Source: Skermanella sp. TT6 (GTDB taxonomy: Bacteria; Pseudomonadota; Alphaproteobacteria; Azospirillales; Azospirillaceae). From it: DNA of 64,000 nucleotides. The stretch is from contig NZ_CP067420.1 of NCBI RefSeq assembly GCF_016653635.2, positions 3,569,501-3,633,500 of the forward strand, given 5' to 3'. The notes below the pieces were generated by a model. It was given only the letters and a program-made list of their open reading frames with translations. It was not told where the DNA came from and did not search any database. The position numbers and the translations under genes were made by a program. Shown here in pieces: positions 37,280 to 54,346 of the stretch. Within the stretch, counting starts at the first letter, position 1, and every line of letters starts with the position of its first letter.

Positions 37280-37320
37280 CATAAAAATGACTCAGACCCG
37301 TCCCCTTAACGGTCTGACCA
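37280..37320 (-). terminator. intrinsic terminator after aerR
   Basis: Reading on the minus strand, a 7-bp stem (37311-37317 with 37292-37298) and 12-nt loop are followed by GTCATTTTTATG. It lies 15 bp past the aerR stop, so aerR and ppsR are likely separate transcripts. Confidence 0.6.
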
Positions 37321-37331
37321 TAAAAAGAGTT

Positions 37332-38243
37332 TCAGCTTTGTTTTGTGACGAGCGCAAGAAGATTTTCGGCCTGCAGCGGAGCCTCGCGGGCGTCCGCGGC
37401 GGTGGCATCGGCACCGACCAGAGCCACCAGTCCGGGATTCATGACAAAAATAGGTCCGCCGACCATGATGCCGACGGCGGGGTTGCGCGAGGCGCGGCGG
37501 ATCAGCCGGATGGTGGAGGCAAGGGCTTCGACCTGGACCTCGCAGCTCACCGACAGGCCGACGACGGAGAACCACTGGCTGCGCACGGTCCTGATCAGTT
37601 CGTCGCGGGCGACCGGCGAGCCGGTGGTGACGTCCCACCGCGCCCGCCGGAAGAACTCGGCGACCATGGAGATGCCGAAAGTGTGCTGGCCGCCCGGCAC
37701 GCTCATCAGAAGCGCGCGGCGCCCGTCGTCGCGGACGGAAGCCTCGTTCAGGAAGGCCGGGCTGAAGTCGCGCAGCACCTGCTGCAACCGGCAGAGGCCG
37801 ATGGTCACGTCGCCGAAATGGCAGATGTCGTTGGTCCAGAGATCGCCCAGATGGCGCGCCGCCGGCGCCAGCAGGTCGAGATAGAGCGATTCCAGGGGAA
37901 CGCCGCGGGACTCGATGGACCGCACGAAGTTCGACGCGACCCGGAACCGGTCCTTCAGCAGCAGCGACGACAGCTCCAGCACGTCATCGACGCATGGCGC
38001 CGGTTCGAGGCCCGCCGACAGCGGCACCGGGACCACCAGCGGTTCCGGAGGCGATCGGTGTGCCAGGATAAGGCGCGGAACAATTTCCGCTTCGACAGTG
38101 TCAATCAAACCGGCCAAAAGCTGGCCGGGCCGGCCGTGCCCCGCGACGACCCGAGCGTCGATTTCCGTGCTCTCGGCGACCGGAGCACACTCGACCTCTT
38201 CCCAGGCCCTCCCTGAAACGACCCGTTCGAGCGAGTCATTCAT
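37332..38243 (-). CDS. aerR: AerR/PpaA-type B12-binding antirepressor
   Basis: 303 aa from ATG 38243, with AGGGAGC upstream. The C-terminal half is a B12-binding-like domain: SVPGGQHTFGISMVAEFFRRARWDV carries the conserved His of AerR/PpaA (in place of the canonical DxHxxG), then GLSVSCEVQVEAL and VGGPIFVMNP. A helical B12-binding-2-like region (~80-165) precedes it. AerR proteins bind cobalamin or heme and antagonise PpsR/CrtJ in light. Adjacency to ppsR supports the call. It is divergent from bchF. Confidence 0.88.
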   Translation of the reverse strand: MNDSLERVVSGRAWEEVECAPVAESTEIDARVVAGHGRPGQLLAGLIDTVEAEIVPRLILAHRSPPEPLVVPVPLSAGLEPAPCVDDVLELSSLLLKDRFRVASNFVRSIESRGVPLESLYLDLLAPAARHLGDLWTNDICHFGDVTIGLCRLQQVLRDFSPAFLNEASVRDDGRRALLMSVPGGQHTFGISMVAEFFRRARWDVTTGSPVARDELIRTVRSQWFSVVGLSVSCEVQVEALASTIRLIRRASRNPAVGIMVGGPIFVMNPGLVALVGADATAADAREAPLQAENLLALVTKQS

Positions 38244-38378
38244 TTTTTGCTCCCTGAGGATTGGGACGAGCGTACGCTCATGCTTAATACCCCTCAACCA
38301 CAATTCCGGTAAGGTTATTATCCTCGATATAGATCATGGGTCGGATGAATGCCCTCGGCGAGCTTCGGCGGATGAAAG

Positions 38379-38396
38379 TGTCAATTGGGATTGACG
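38379..38396 (+). promoter_or_regulatory. PpsR-like operator upstream of bchF
   Basis: TGTCAATTGGGATTGACG, TGT-N12-ACG, with the same TGTCAA-N6-TTGACG form as ppsR operator 1. It lies in the 276-bp aerR-bchF divergent region, 123 bp before the bchF start. TTGACG motifs at 38391 and ~38407 may overlap -35 elements, which would fit repression by occlusion. Confidence 0.55.
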
Positions 38397-38425
38397 TATA
38401 TCTGTGTTGACGGTGTCAAGGATAA

Positions 38426-46394
<7,969 letters not shown>

Positions 46395-46395
<1 letters not shown>

Positions 46396-47084
46396 TGCAC
46401 AGCGTCTCCTACATCGAACGCCGCGACAGGCTGGAGACCTATTTCGACCGCACCGCGGTGGAGGCCTGGTCCCGCCTGACCTCCGACGCGCCGGTCGGGC
46501 GCATCCGGGCGACGGTTCGGAAAGGCCGCGACGGCATGCGGAACACGCTGCTGGGCTGGCTGCCGCAGGACCTGACGGGACGGCGCCTGCTGGACGCTGG
46601 CTGCGGCACCGGCATGCTGGCGCTGGAGGCGGCCCGGCGCGGCGCGGAGGTGGTCGCGATCGACCTGTCGCCGACGCTGGTCGGGCTGGCGCGGGAGCGG
46701 ATGCCTTCGGGGCTGCACGTCGATTTCCGGGTCGGCGACATGCTGGACCCCGGCCTCGGCCGGTTCGACCATGTGGTGGCGATGGACTCGCTGATCCATT
46801 ACCGCGCGCCCGACATGGCACGGGCGGTGAAGGCCCTGGCCGACCGCACCCGCGGCTCGGTCCTGTTCACCTTCGCGCCGCGCACCCCGGCGCTGGCGGC
46901 GATGCATGCGGTGGGCAAGCTGTTTCCCCGGGGAAACAGGGCGCCGGCGATCGAGCCGGTGCGCGAAGCCGGCCTGCGCCGCCTTCTGGCGTCCGAGGCG
47001 AGCCGCTGGCGGCCGTCGCGGACCGAGCGGGTTGCCTGCGGCTTCTACACCTCCCAGGCGCTGGAGCTGGTGCCCGATGATTAA
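46395..47084 (+). CDS. bchM: Mg-protoporphyrin IX O-methyltransferase
   Basis: 229 aa. SAM-binding motif LLDAGCGTGMLALEAARRGAEVVAIDLSP at ~65-93 and VAMDSLIHYR. The N-terminal MHSVSYIERRDRLETYFDRTAVEAWSRLTSD is BchM-specific. It methylates the C13 propionate of Mg-protoporphyrin IX before ring E formation by AcsF. It starts within the bchL stop codon. Confidence 0.96.
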
Positions 47085-48501
47085 GCGCCAACACCGCGTC
47101 TGGACCTTTCTGACACCGCGCCTCCTGCCGTTCGCGGACGCCGCGACGCCGGAACTGCCGCTGGGGCGGCTGCTGCGGCTGTCGCTGTTCCAGGTGTCGG
47201 TGGGCATGGCGATCGTGCTGCTGAACGGCACGCTGAACCGGGTCATGGTGGTGGAATTGGGCGTCGCGACCTGGCTGGTCGCGGTCATGGTCGCACTGCC
47301 CCTGGTCTTCGCGCCGCTGAGGGCGCTGGTGGGCTTCCGGTCGGACAACCACCGCTCCGTGCTGGGATGGCGGCGGGTGCCCTACATCTGGTTCGGCACG
47401 CTGATCCAGTTCGGCGGCTTCGCGATCATGCCCTTCGCCCTGATCATCCTGTCCGGCGACAGCACCAGCCCGACCTATGCCGGCCACGCCGGGGCGGCGC
47501 TGGCCTTCCTGATGGTCGGCGCGGGGCTGCACACGACCCAGACCGCCGGGCTGGCGCTGGCGACCGACCTGGCCACTCCCGAGACCCGGCCGCGCGTGGT
47601 GGCCCTGCTCTACGTGATGCTGCTGGCCGGGATGGTCGCGAGCGCGCTGGTGTTCGGCTGGCTGCTGGCGGAGTTCTCGCAGCTCCGGCTGATCCAGGTG
47701 ATCCAGGGGGCCGCCGTCACGACCATGGTCCTGAACCTGATCGCACTCTGGAAGCAGGAGCCGCGCAATCCTGCGGCGACCGCGCCGGACCGCCCCCGCC
47801 CCGGCTTCGCCGAATCCTGGCGGGCGTTCCGTCGGGCGGGCCGCGCCGGACGGGTCCTGGTGGCGGTCGGGCTTGGGACGGCAGCCTTCAGCATGCAGGA
47901 CATCCTGCTGGAACCCTATGGCGGCCAGATCCTGAACCTGAGCGTCGGCCAGACCACCGCGCTGACCGCCTTGCTGGCGGGCGGCACGCTGGGCGGCTTC
48001 GCCCTCGCGGCCCGGCGGCTGAACCGGGGAGCCGATCCCTACCGGCTGGCGGCGCTGGGCGTGCTGGTCGGGCTCGCCGCCTTCTCCTGCGTGATCTTCT
48101 CCGCCCCGACGGAATCCGCCTTGCTGGTCCGCATCGGCGCCGTGCTGATCGGCTTCGGCAGCGGACTGTTCGTGGTCGGCACGCTGACCGCCGCCATGGC
48201 GCTGGCGCGGGAGGGCGAGAGCGGGCTGGCGCTCGGCGCCTGGGGAGCGGTCCAGGCGACCGCTGCCGGCATCGCGATCGCGGCGGGCGGCGGCATCCGC
48301 GACCTGGTGTCGAGCCTCGGCACCCAAGGGCTGCTGGGACCCGCCCTGACCGACCCGTCCGTCGGCTACGGCGCAGTCTATTACCTGGAGATCATCCTGC
48401 TGTTCGCCACCCTGGCCGCCATCGGACCGCTGGTCCGCAGCACGGCGCAGGCCAGGCCCCGACCACCCGCGGCATTCGGCCTCGCCGAGTTCCCCGGCTA
48501 A
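47077..48501 (+). CDS. lhaA: LhaA, PucC-family LH1 assembly protein
   Basis: 474 aa, twelve membrane helices, MFS-like BCD (bacteriochlorophyll delivery) family. Typical segments are LNGTLNRVMVVELGV, RSDNHRSVLGWRRVPYIWFGT and FSMQDILLEPYGGQILNLSVGQTT. It assists insertion or assembly of LH1. Starts 8 bp inside bchM. A 39-bp gap to puhA, the largest in this operon, may hold a secondary promoter or processing site. Confidence 0.93.
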   Translation: MIKRQHRVWTFLTPRLLPFADAATPELPLGRLLRLSLFQVSVGMAIVLLNGTLNRVMVVELGVATWLVAVMVALPLVFAPLRALVGFRSDNHRSVLGWRRVPYIWFGTLIQFGGFAIMPFALIILSGDSTSPTYAGHAGAALAFLMVGAGLHTTQTAGLALATDLATPETRPRVVALLYVMLLAGMVASALVFGWLLAEFSQLRLIQVIQGAAVTTMVLNLIALWKQEPRNPAATAPDRPRPGFAESWRAFRRAGRAGRVLVAVGLGTAAFSMQDILLEPYGGQILNLSVGQTTALTALLAGGTLGGFALAARRLNRGADPYRLAALGVLVGLAAFSCVIFSAPTESALLVRIGAVLIGFGSGLFVVGTLTAAMALAREGESGLALGAWGAVQATAAGIAIAAGGGIRDLVSSLGTQGLLGPALTDPSVGYGAVYYLEIILLFATLAAIGPLVRSTAQARPRPPAAFGLAEFPG

Positions 48502-48540
48502 CCCGTCCCGGTCAACAATGTAAACGTGCGGAGGTCACCG

Positions 48541-49326
48541 ATGGAAACAGGAGCCATCACGAGCTACATCGACGTGGCCCAGGTCGTCCTGTACGCGTTC
48601 TGGATCTTCTTCGCCGGCCTGATCTACTACCTGCACCAGGAGGACAAGCGGGAAGGCTACCCGCTGGTGTCCGACCGGTCGGAGCGGTCGCCCCGGGTGA
48701 AGGTCCAGGGCTACCCGCCGATCCCGGCGCCCAAGATCTTCACCATGCGCGACGGCTCGACCTATTCGGCGCCGCCGGGCAACCCGGACGAGCGCGAGAT
48801 CGCCGCCCTTCCGTCGGGCCTGTGGCCGGGAGCCCCGCTGGTGCCGACCGGCAACCCGATGGTGGACGGCGTCGGACCGGCGGCCTGGGCGATGCGCGAG
48901 GACAAGCCGGAGCTGACGGCCGAGGACGAGAACCGCATCGTCCCGCTGCGGGTCGCCCCCGACTTCTTCATTCCGACCCGCGATCCGAACCCGATCGGCA
49001 TGGAGGTGATCGCGGCCGACGGCTACGTGGCCGGCGACGTGCGCGAGGCCTGGGTGGACCGGTCCGAGCCGGCGATCCACTATCTGGAGGTCGAGATACC
49101 CTCTTCCACCGGGCACAGGATCGTGCTGCTGCCCATGCGGTTCTGCCGGATCGATACCTGGAACCGCAAGGTCAAGGTCAAGTCGATCCTGTCCCACCAG
49201 TTCGCCGACGTACCCGCGATCAGGAACCCGAACCAGATCACCAAGCTGGAAGAGGACAAGATCACGGCCTACTACGCCAGCGGGCACCTCTACGCCACGC
49301 CCCAGCGCCAGGAGCCGCTGATATGA
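48541..49326 (+). CDS. puhA: photosynthetic reaction centre subunit H
   Basis: 261 aa. One N-terminal membrane helix (VAQVVLYAFWIFFAGLIYYL, ~12-31) followed by YLHQEDKREGYPL and a large cytoplasmic PRC-barrel domain with VAPDFFIPTRDPNPIGMEV and REAWVDRSEP. It caps the LM core and controls proton uptake to QB. ATG 48541 with GCGGAGG ahead is preferred over a start five codons upstream. Confidence 0.97.
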   Translation: METGAITSYIDVAQVVLYAFWIFFAGLIYYLHQEDKREGYPLVSDRSERSPRVKVQGYPPIPAPKIFTMRDGSTYSAPPGNPDEREIAALPSGLWPGAPLVPTGNPMVDGVGPAAWAMREDKPELTAEDENRIVPLRVAPDFFIPTRDPNPIGMEVIAADGYVAGDVREAWVDRSEPAIHYLEVEIPSSTGHRIVLLPMRFCRIDTWNRKVKVKSILSHQFADVPAIRNPNQITKLEEDKITAYYASGHLYATPQRQEPLI

Positions 49327-50015
49327 GGACGGAATACGACACCGAGCCGGTGCCGGGCCTTCCGGAGCCGCTGCCGGCCGGGGAGAGGATGCTGTGGCAG
49401 GGCCGGCCGGACTGGAAGTCGCTGGCCCGCCGGGGGCTCCATGTCAACAAGCTGGCGGCCTATTTCGGCGTGCTGCTGGTCTGGCGCGGCGTGGTCCAGG
49501 TCCATGACGGTGCTGCTCCCCTGGATGCTGTTCTGTCCACGCTGGGCTTCTTGCCTTGGGCGGCCTGCGCGCTCGGGCTGGTGCTGCTGTTCGCCTGGGG
49601 ATCGGCGCGCTCCACGATGTACACCGTGACCGACAAGCGGATCGTGATGCGGTTCGGCATCGCGCTGCCGATGGCGCTGAACATCCCGTTCCGGCTGGTC
49701 GGCTCCGCCGGGCTGAAGGTCCATGCCGACGGCAGCGGCGACATCCCGCTGGCGCTGACCGAGGGCAACCGGATCGCCTGGCTCCTGCTGTGGCCGCACA
49801 CCCGCCCGTGGCGGGTCAGCCGTCCCGAGCCGATGCTGCGCGCGATCCCCGAGGCATCCCGCGTCGCCGGCATCCTGGCCGACGCGCTGACTTCCGCCAC
49901 CGCGGGCGTGCCCGCCGCCAACAACACTGCGGCAACCCATCCGGCCCCCCTTCCGACCGTCGCCCGCCGCCGCAAGGCCCAGCGGGTCGGCGCGCTGGGG
50001 AGTGCATCGACATGA
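49323..50015 (+). CDS. puhB: photosynthetic complex assembly protein PuhB
   Basis: 230 aa. Starts EYDTEPVPGLPEPLPAGERMLWQGRPDWKSLARR, the PuhB signature. Two to three membrane helices lie at ~45-95, then a PH-like domain (TMYTVTDKRIVMRFGIALPM). The C-terminal ~30 residues are low-complexity. PuhB aids reaction-centre assembly. ATG overlap of 4 bp with puhA and with puhC. Confidence 0.94.
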   Translation: MRTEYDTEPVPGLPEPLPAGERMLWQGRPDWKSLARRGLHVNKLAAYFGVLLVWRGVVQVHDGAAPLDAVLSTLGFLPWAACALGLVLLFAWGSARSTMYTVTDKRIVMRFGIALPMALNIPFRLVGSAGLKVHADGSGDIPLALTEGNRIAWLLLWPHTRPWRVSRPEPMLRAIPEASRVAGILADALTSATAGVPAANNTAATHPAPLPTVARRRKAQRVGALGSAST

Positions 50016-50485
50016 GATCCCGGGGCATGGACACCGGTCCGGCCGATCCCGTCTTCCCGCGCGGGGCGTTGATCGGGGCCGCCGCCCTGCTCGCCTTCAC
50101 CGTGTCGGCGGCGACGGTCGCGCGGGTGAGCGGCCTCGGCACCGTCCAGATGCCCGAGGCGGCCTCGGTCGAAAGCCGGCAGCTCCGGTTCGAGGACAAG
50201 GCGGACGGCTCCATCGCCATCACCGACGCCCGCACCGGCCGGACCGCGGGCGTCGTGGAGCCCGGCACCAACGGCTTCGTGCGCGGCGCGCTGCGCGGCC
50301 TCGCCCGCGAACGCAAGCGCCAGGGCGTCGGCATCGAGCCGCCCTTCGTGCTGACGCGCTGGGCCGACGGGCGCCTGTCCCTGGACGATCCCGAGACCGG
50401 CAGGGTGATCAACCTGGAGGCTTTCGGCCCGACCAACGCCGAGGCCTTCGCGAACATGCTGAACGCTGGAGGAAGCAGGCCATGA
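50012..50485 (+). CDS. puhC: photosynthetic complex assembly protein PuhC
   Basis: 157 aa. One N-terminal membrane helix (~18-40), then a periplasmic domain with [36 protein letters not shown], characteristic of PuhC. Needed for normal RC-LH1 levels in Rhodobacter. Overlaps neighbours by 4 bp on both sides. Confidence 0.92.
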   Translation: MRSRGMDTGPADPVFPRGALIGAAALLAFTVSAATVARVSGLGTVQMPEAASVESRQLRFEDKADGSIAITDARTGRTAGVVEPGTNGFVRGALRGLARERKRQGVGIEPPFVLTRWADGRLSLDDPETGRVINLEAFGPTNAEAFANMLNAGGSRP

Positions 50486-50784
50486 TGACAGCCTGGAGCG
50501 GCAGTCCCCGCACCGTCGAGGTGCCCTGCACCGTCGATATCGAGATCACCCCCGACAGCGTCCACGCCTATGTGGATCTCGACGGGATCGAGGTCGGACC
50601 GGGCGACGAGGTGATCGTCCACGACGCGCCCGCCGTGGTCCCGTTCGGCACCCAGCATTTCTACTACCGCCGGGCCACGGTGGTGCGCGCCGGTCCGATG
50701 GAACGCCTGCGCGCCCGGCTTGCGGGATATCTCGAACTGACCGAACTCTACGAAGTCGGATTTTCCGAAGGGAGGACGCAATGA
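50482..50784 (+). CDS. conserved PGC protein between puhC and acsF (orf100)
   Basis: 100 aa, no membrane helix. [20 protein letters not shown]-like beta strands: the visible pattern is [32 protein letters not shown] and [19 protein letters not shown]. It is locked between puhC and acsF by ATGA overlaps at both ends, implying stoichiometric translation and a role in the pathway or complex assembly. No characterised family is known to me. The fold looks like a small soluble beta-rich protein. Confidence 0.8.
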   Translation: MMTAWSGSPRTVEVPCTVDIEITPDSVHAYVDLDGIEVGPGDEVIVHDAPAVVPFGTQHFYYRRATVVRAGPMERLRARLAGYLELTELYEVGFSEGRTQ

Positions 50785-51845
50785 TCCCCATGGAAGGCGG
50801 CGGTGCGCCCAACACCAGCACGCGCATGGCCCAGGAGGACACGATCCTGAGCCCCCGCTTCTACACGACCGATTACGAGGCGATGGACAAGCTGGATGTC
50901 GGCGCCGTCCGCGCCGAGTGGGACACGGTCATGGCCGAGCTGCGCCGCGACGACAACCGGAAGCACTTCACCCGGACGCCGGAGTTCACCAACAACCTGG
51001 ACGAGATGCCGGAAGGGCTGCGCAAGGAATTCGTCGATTTCCTGGTCAGCTCGCTGACGGCGGAGTTCTCCGGCTGCGTGCTCTACGCCGAGACCAAGAA
51101 GCGGGTCAAGAACCCGGACATCCAGGAACTGTTCGCCTTCATGGCCCGCGACGAATCCCGGCACGCCGGCTTCATCAACGACACGCTGAAGGATTTCGGC
51201 ATCGGCGTGGACATGAGCTTCCTGACCAAGGCCAAGAAATACACCTATTTCAAGCCCAAGTTCATCTTCTACGCCACGTACCTGTCGGAGAAGATCGGCT
51301 ATGCCCGCTACATCACGATCTATCGCCAGCTTGAGCGCAACCCGGACCGGCGGTTCCACCCGATCTTCAAGTTCTTCGAGAAGTGGTGCAACGACGAGTT
51401 CCGCCACGGCGAGGCCTTCGCCCTGCTGATGCGGGCCAACCCGTCGCTGCTGAGCGGCGGCAACAAGCTGTGGATCAAGTTCTTCCTGCTGGCGGTGTTC
51501 GCCACGATGTTCGTCCGGGACCATATGCGGCCGGAATTCCACAAGGCGCTGGGGCTCGACCCGACCGAGTACGACTTCACGGTGTTCCGCATCACGACGG
51601 AGATTTCCAAGCAGGTCTTCCCGCTGACCCTGGACCTCGACAATCCGAAGTTTCGAGCAGGTCTGGAGCGGCTGATCGAGATCTCGAACGCCCGCGCGGC
51701 TGCGGCGCGGCAGGGCGGCGTCGGCGGCAAGCTGAAGCGGGCGGCGCTGGGACTGGCGGGAGCGGCGACCTTCGCGCGGCTCTACATGCTGCCGGCCCGG
51801 TCCAACACGCTGCCCCGGGACATCCACCTGGCCCCGGCCTGGTAG
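50781..51845 (+). CDS. acsF: aerobic Mg-protoporphyrin IX monomethyl ester cyclase
   Basis: 354 aa. Diiron carboxylate motifs are in [25 protein letters not shown] and [13 protein letters not shown] (two ExxH sites). The N-terminal [16 protein letters not shown] is AcsF-specific. It forms the isocyclic ring E using O2. No oxygen-independent BchE gene is seen in the window. ATG 50781 overlaps orf100 by 4 bp. Confidence 0.97.
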   Translation: MIPMEGGGAPNTSTRMAQEDTILSPRFYTTDYEAMDKLDVGAVRAEWDTVMAELRRDDNRKHFTRTPEFTNNLDEMPEGLRKEFVDFLVSSLTAEFSGCVLYAETKKRVKNPDIQELFAFMARDESRHAGFINDTLKDFGIGVDMSFLTKAKKYTYFKPKFIFYATYLSEKIGYARYITIYRQLERNPDRRFHPIFKFFEKWCNDEFRHGEAFALLMRANPSLLSGGNKLWIKFFLLAVFATMFVRDHMRPEFHKALGLDPTEYDFTVFRITTEISKQVFPLTLDLDNPKFRAGLERLIEISNARAAAARQGGVGGKLKRAALGLAGAATFARLYMLPARSNTLPRDIHLAPAW

Positions 51846-51874
51846 AGCGGCCTGGTAGAGGGGAGGTCTCGCCC

Positions 51875-52693
51875 GTGTCCGAACATGCGCTCCCGGTGCT
51901 CTACACGCTGTTCCTGTGGTGGTTCAGCACGGGGCTGATCGTCTATCTCGACGGCTTGGCTCCCCGGACCTTCCGCTGGAGCCTGGCGGGCGCTGGGGCG
52001 CTGGCGGTCCTGGCCTTGTACGGGCTGGTGGCGAGCCGGTCGGATACCAGCGTTTCCGGCGCCTTCATCGCCTTCACCTGCGCGCTGGCGGTCTGGGGCT
52101 GGAACGAGATCAGCTTCCTGATGGGGCTGGTCACGGGGCCGCGCCGGATCGCCAGCCCGCCCGGGGCGACCGGCTGGCGGCACCTGCGGAACGCCGTCGC
52201 CGTGGTGGCCTACCACGAGGTTTCCATCGCGGCGTCGGCGGCCCTGATCGCGGCCCTGACCTGGGGCGGCGAGAACCAGATCGGGCTGTGGACCTTCCTG
52301 CTGCTCTGGGTCCTGCGGCTGAGCGCCAAGGTCAACGTCTTCCTGGGCGTGCCGAACCTGGGCCAGGAATTCCTGCCCGACCACCTGAAGTATCTGGCGA
52401 CATATTTCCGCAAGCGGCCGATGAACGTCTTCTTTCCGGTATCGGTGACGGCATCGACCGTCGCCATGCTGCTGCTGATCCAGGCGGCGGGCGCGTCGGA
52501 CGCCGACGGCTTCACCGCGGCGGGTTTCACCTTCCTCGCGACCCTGATGGCGCTGGCGCTGCTGGAGCACTGGCTGCTCGTGCTGCCGCTGCCCGCGGCG
52601 GCGCTGTGGTCCTGGTACCTGTCGGCCCGCGAGAGCGGCGTCACCCTGCCATCAGCGATCCCGACCCAGATTTCGACAAATCGGAGGCAATGA
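51875..52693 (+). CDS. puhE: photosynthetic complex assembly protein PuhE
   Basis: 272 aa from GTG 51875, with GGGAGG ahead. DUF3623 membrane protein with about seven helices; [20 protein letters not shown] and [23 protein letters not shown] are signature segments. It modulates RC and BChl synthesis in Rhodobacter. 29 bp after acsF; stop overlaps hemA by 4 bp. Confidence 0.94.
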   Translation: MSEHALPVLYTLFLWWFSTGLIVYLDGLAPRTFRWSLAGAGALAVLALYGLVASRSDTSVSGAFIAFTCALAVWGWNEISFLMGLVTGPRRIASPPGATGWRHLRNAVAVVAYHEVSIAASAALIAALTWGGENQIGLWTFLLLWVLRLSAKVNVFLGVPNLGQEFLPDHLKYLATYFRKRPMNVFFPVSVTASTVAMLLLIQAAGASDADGFTAAGFTFLATLMALALLEHWLLVLPLPAAALWSWYLSARESGVTLPSAIPTQISTNRRQ

Positions 52694-53913
52694 TGAGTTT
52701 CGAATTCGAAGGCTATTTCCGCGACCAGCTCGACGGCCTCCGCAACGAGGGACGCTATCGTATCTTCGCCGAGCTGGAGCGGCGGGCCGGCGAGTTCCCC
52801 AAGGCGGCGCATTACGTCGACGGCGAGCGGGCCGGCACCGTGACCATCTGGTGCTCCAACGACTATCTCGGCATGGGCCAGCACCCCGCCGTGCTGTCCG
52901 CGATGCACGAGGCGATCGATCGCTGCGGCGCCGGGGCCGGCGGGACCCGCAACATCTCGGGCACCACCCACTACCATGTGCTGCTGGAGCGCGAGCTGGC
53001 CGACCTTCACGGGAAGGAATCAGCGCTGCTGTTCACCTCGGGCTACGTCTCCAACTGGGCGGCGCTGGGCACGCTGGCGTCGCGCATCCCCGGCTGCGTC
53101 GTGCTGTCGGACGCCGGCAACCATGCCTCCATGATCGAGGGCATCCGGCACAGCCGGGCCGAGCGGCACATCTTCGCCCACAACGATCCGGACGACCTGG
53201 ACCGCCGGCTGTCGGCCCTGGACCCCGACGTGCCGAAGCTGGTGGCCTTCGAGTCCGTCTATTCCATGGACGGCGACATCGCCCCGATCGCCGAGCTGTG
53301 CGACGTGGCCGACGCCCACGGCGCCATGACCTACCTGGACGAGGTCCATGCGGTCGGGCTCTATGGCCCGCGCGGCGGCGGCATCGCCGAGCGGGAAGGC
53401 ATCGCGCACCGGCTGACCGTGATCGAGGGAACGCTGGGCAAGGCCTTCGGCGTGGTCGGCGGCTATATCACCGCGTCGGCCTCGCTGTGCGACTTCGTCC
53501 GCAGCTTCTCCTCCGGCTTCATCTTCACCACCTCGCTGCCCCCGGCGGTGACCGCGGGAGCCCTCGCCAGCATCCGGCACCTGAAGGCCAGCGCCGCGGA
53601 GCGCCGACGCCACCAGGACCGCGTGGCGACGGTCCGCCGGAAGCTGGAGGCGGCCGGCATCCCGATGCTGGACAACCCAAGCCACATCGTGCCGGTGATG
53701 GTGCGCGACCCCGTGCTGTGCAAGCTGATCAGCGACACGCTGCTGGACCGCTTCGGCATCTATGTCCAGCCGATCAACTACCCGACCGTGGCGCGTGGAA
53801 CGGAGCGCCTCCGCATCACCCCCTCGCCGCTCCACACCGACGCCGACATCGACCATCTGGTCAACGCGCTGTCGGCGATCTGGGCGGAGATCGGGCTTCG
53901 GCAGGCGGCTTGA
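52690..53913 (+). CDS. hemA: 5-aminolevulinate synthase
   Basis: 407 aa from ATG 52690 (a second ATG follows at once and has better spacing to GGAGG). PLP-dependent alpha-oxoamine synthase: [42 protein letters not shown], and the PLP-lysine in [15 protein letters not shown]. It condenses glycine and succinyl-CoA to 5-aminolevulinate, the first tetrapyrrole precursor. Placement at the end of the pigment operon ties precursor supply to photosystem synthesis. Confidence 0.96.
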   Translation: MMSFEFEGYFRDQLDGLRNEGRYRIFAELERRAGEFPKAAHYVDGERAGTVTIWCSNDYLGMGQHPAVLSAMHEAIDRCGAGAGGTRNISGTTHYHVLLERELADLHGKESALLFTSGYVSNWAALGTLASRIPGCVVLSDAGNHASMIEGIRHSRAERHIFAHNDPDDLDRRLSALDPDVPKLVAFESVYSMDGDIAPIAELCDVADAHGAMTYLDEVHAVGLYGPRGGGIAEREGIAHRLTVIEGTLGKAFGVVGGYITASASLCDFVRSFSSGFIFTTSLPPAVTAGALASIRHLKASAAERRRHQDRVATVRRKLEAAGIPMLDNPSHIVPVMVRDPVLCKLISDTLLDRFGIYVQPINYPTVARGTERLRITPSPLHTDADIDHLVNALSAIWAEIGLRQAA

Positions 53914-53919
53914 TCTGTA

Positions 53920-54103
53920 CCCGATCAGGTCAATCCGCCCCGGGGCAGCCGATCAGATGCGTTGCGCCATGGGCGCAACCTACGATCGTCGGCCCGCATC
54001 ACCTCCGCCATGCATCGAGCCGTAGGTTGCGCCCATGGCGCAACACGGTGCGGCGAGTGGAACAGCCGGCTGCGACGACCGGAGCGGTTCAACCTGATCG
54101 GGG
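53920..54103. repeat. palindromic element C downstream of hemA
   Basis: Starts 7 bp after the hemA stop. The outer arms (53920-53943 and 54079-54103) are imperfect inverted repeats containing CCCGATCAGGT. The inner arms are a perfect 23-bp inverted repeat (53961-53983 and 54022-54044) ending GTAGGTTGCGCC on its outward strand. Architecture and the GTAGGT start match elements A and B, but the sequence is a different subfamily. With the terminator below it accounts for the 433-bp gap. Confidence 0.8.
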
Positions 54104-54249
54104 ACCGCTCCAGGCGCATTGACCTGCAGCGTTCCCCGGTGACCCCGGTCATTCAGCCTCAAGACCATCGAGAGATGGCCGACCCCGCGAAGGGTGATGA
54201 CAAGCCTCGCGGGGTCGCAAATCGGCAGGCTTCGGCTGCGCCAGTGTCG

Positions 54250-54280
54250 GAAAGGACGCCTTCGAGCGCCCTTTCTTTTT
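54250..54280 (+). terminator. intrinsic terminator
   Basis: A ten-pair stem with one A-C mismatch (54250-54259 with 54266-54275), 6-nt loop, then TTTTT at 54276-54280. This is the best U-tract terminator in the window. It lies past the palindromic element and ~67 bp before the next gene, so it should end the bchF-hemA transcript. Confidence 0.7.
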
Positions 54281-54346
54281 GTTGCGCCCGCTACCCTCCT
54301 GCCGGATGCTCCCGATCTCCGACGAACCGATGCGAGAGTGACCGCC

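Noticed and set aside
54181-54216. 10-bp inverted repeat between element C and the peptidase gene as a terminator
   Set aside because: The loop is 16 nt and no U-tract follows; the hairpin at 54250-54280 with TTTTT is a far better candidate.
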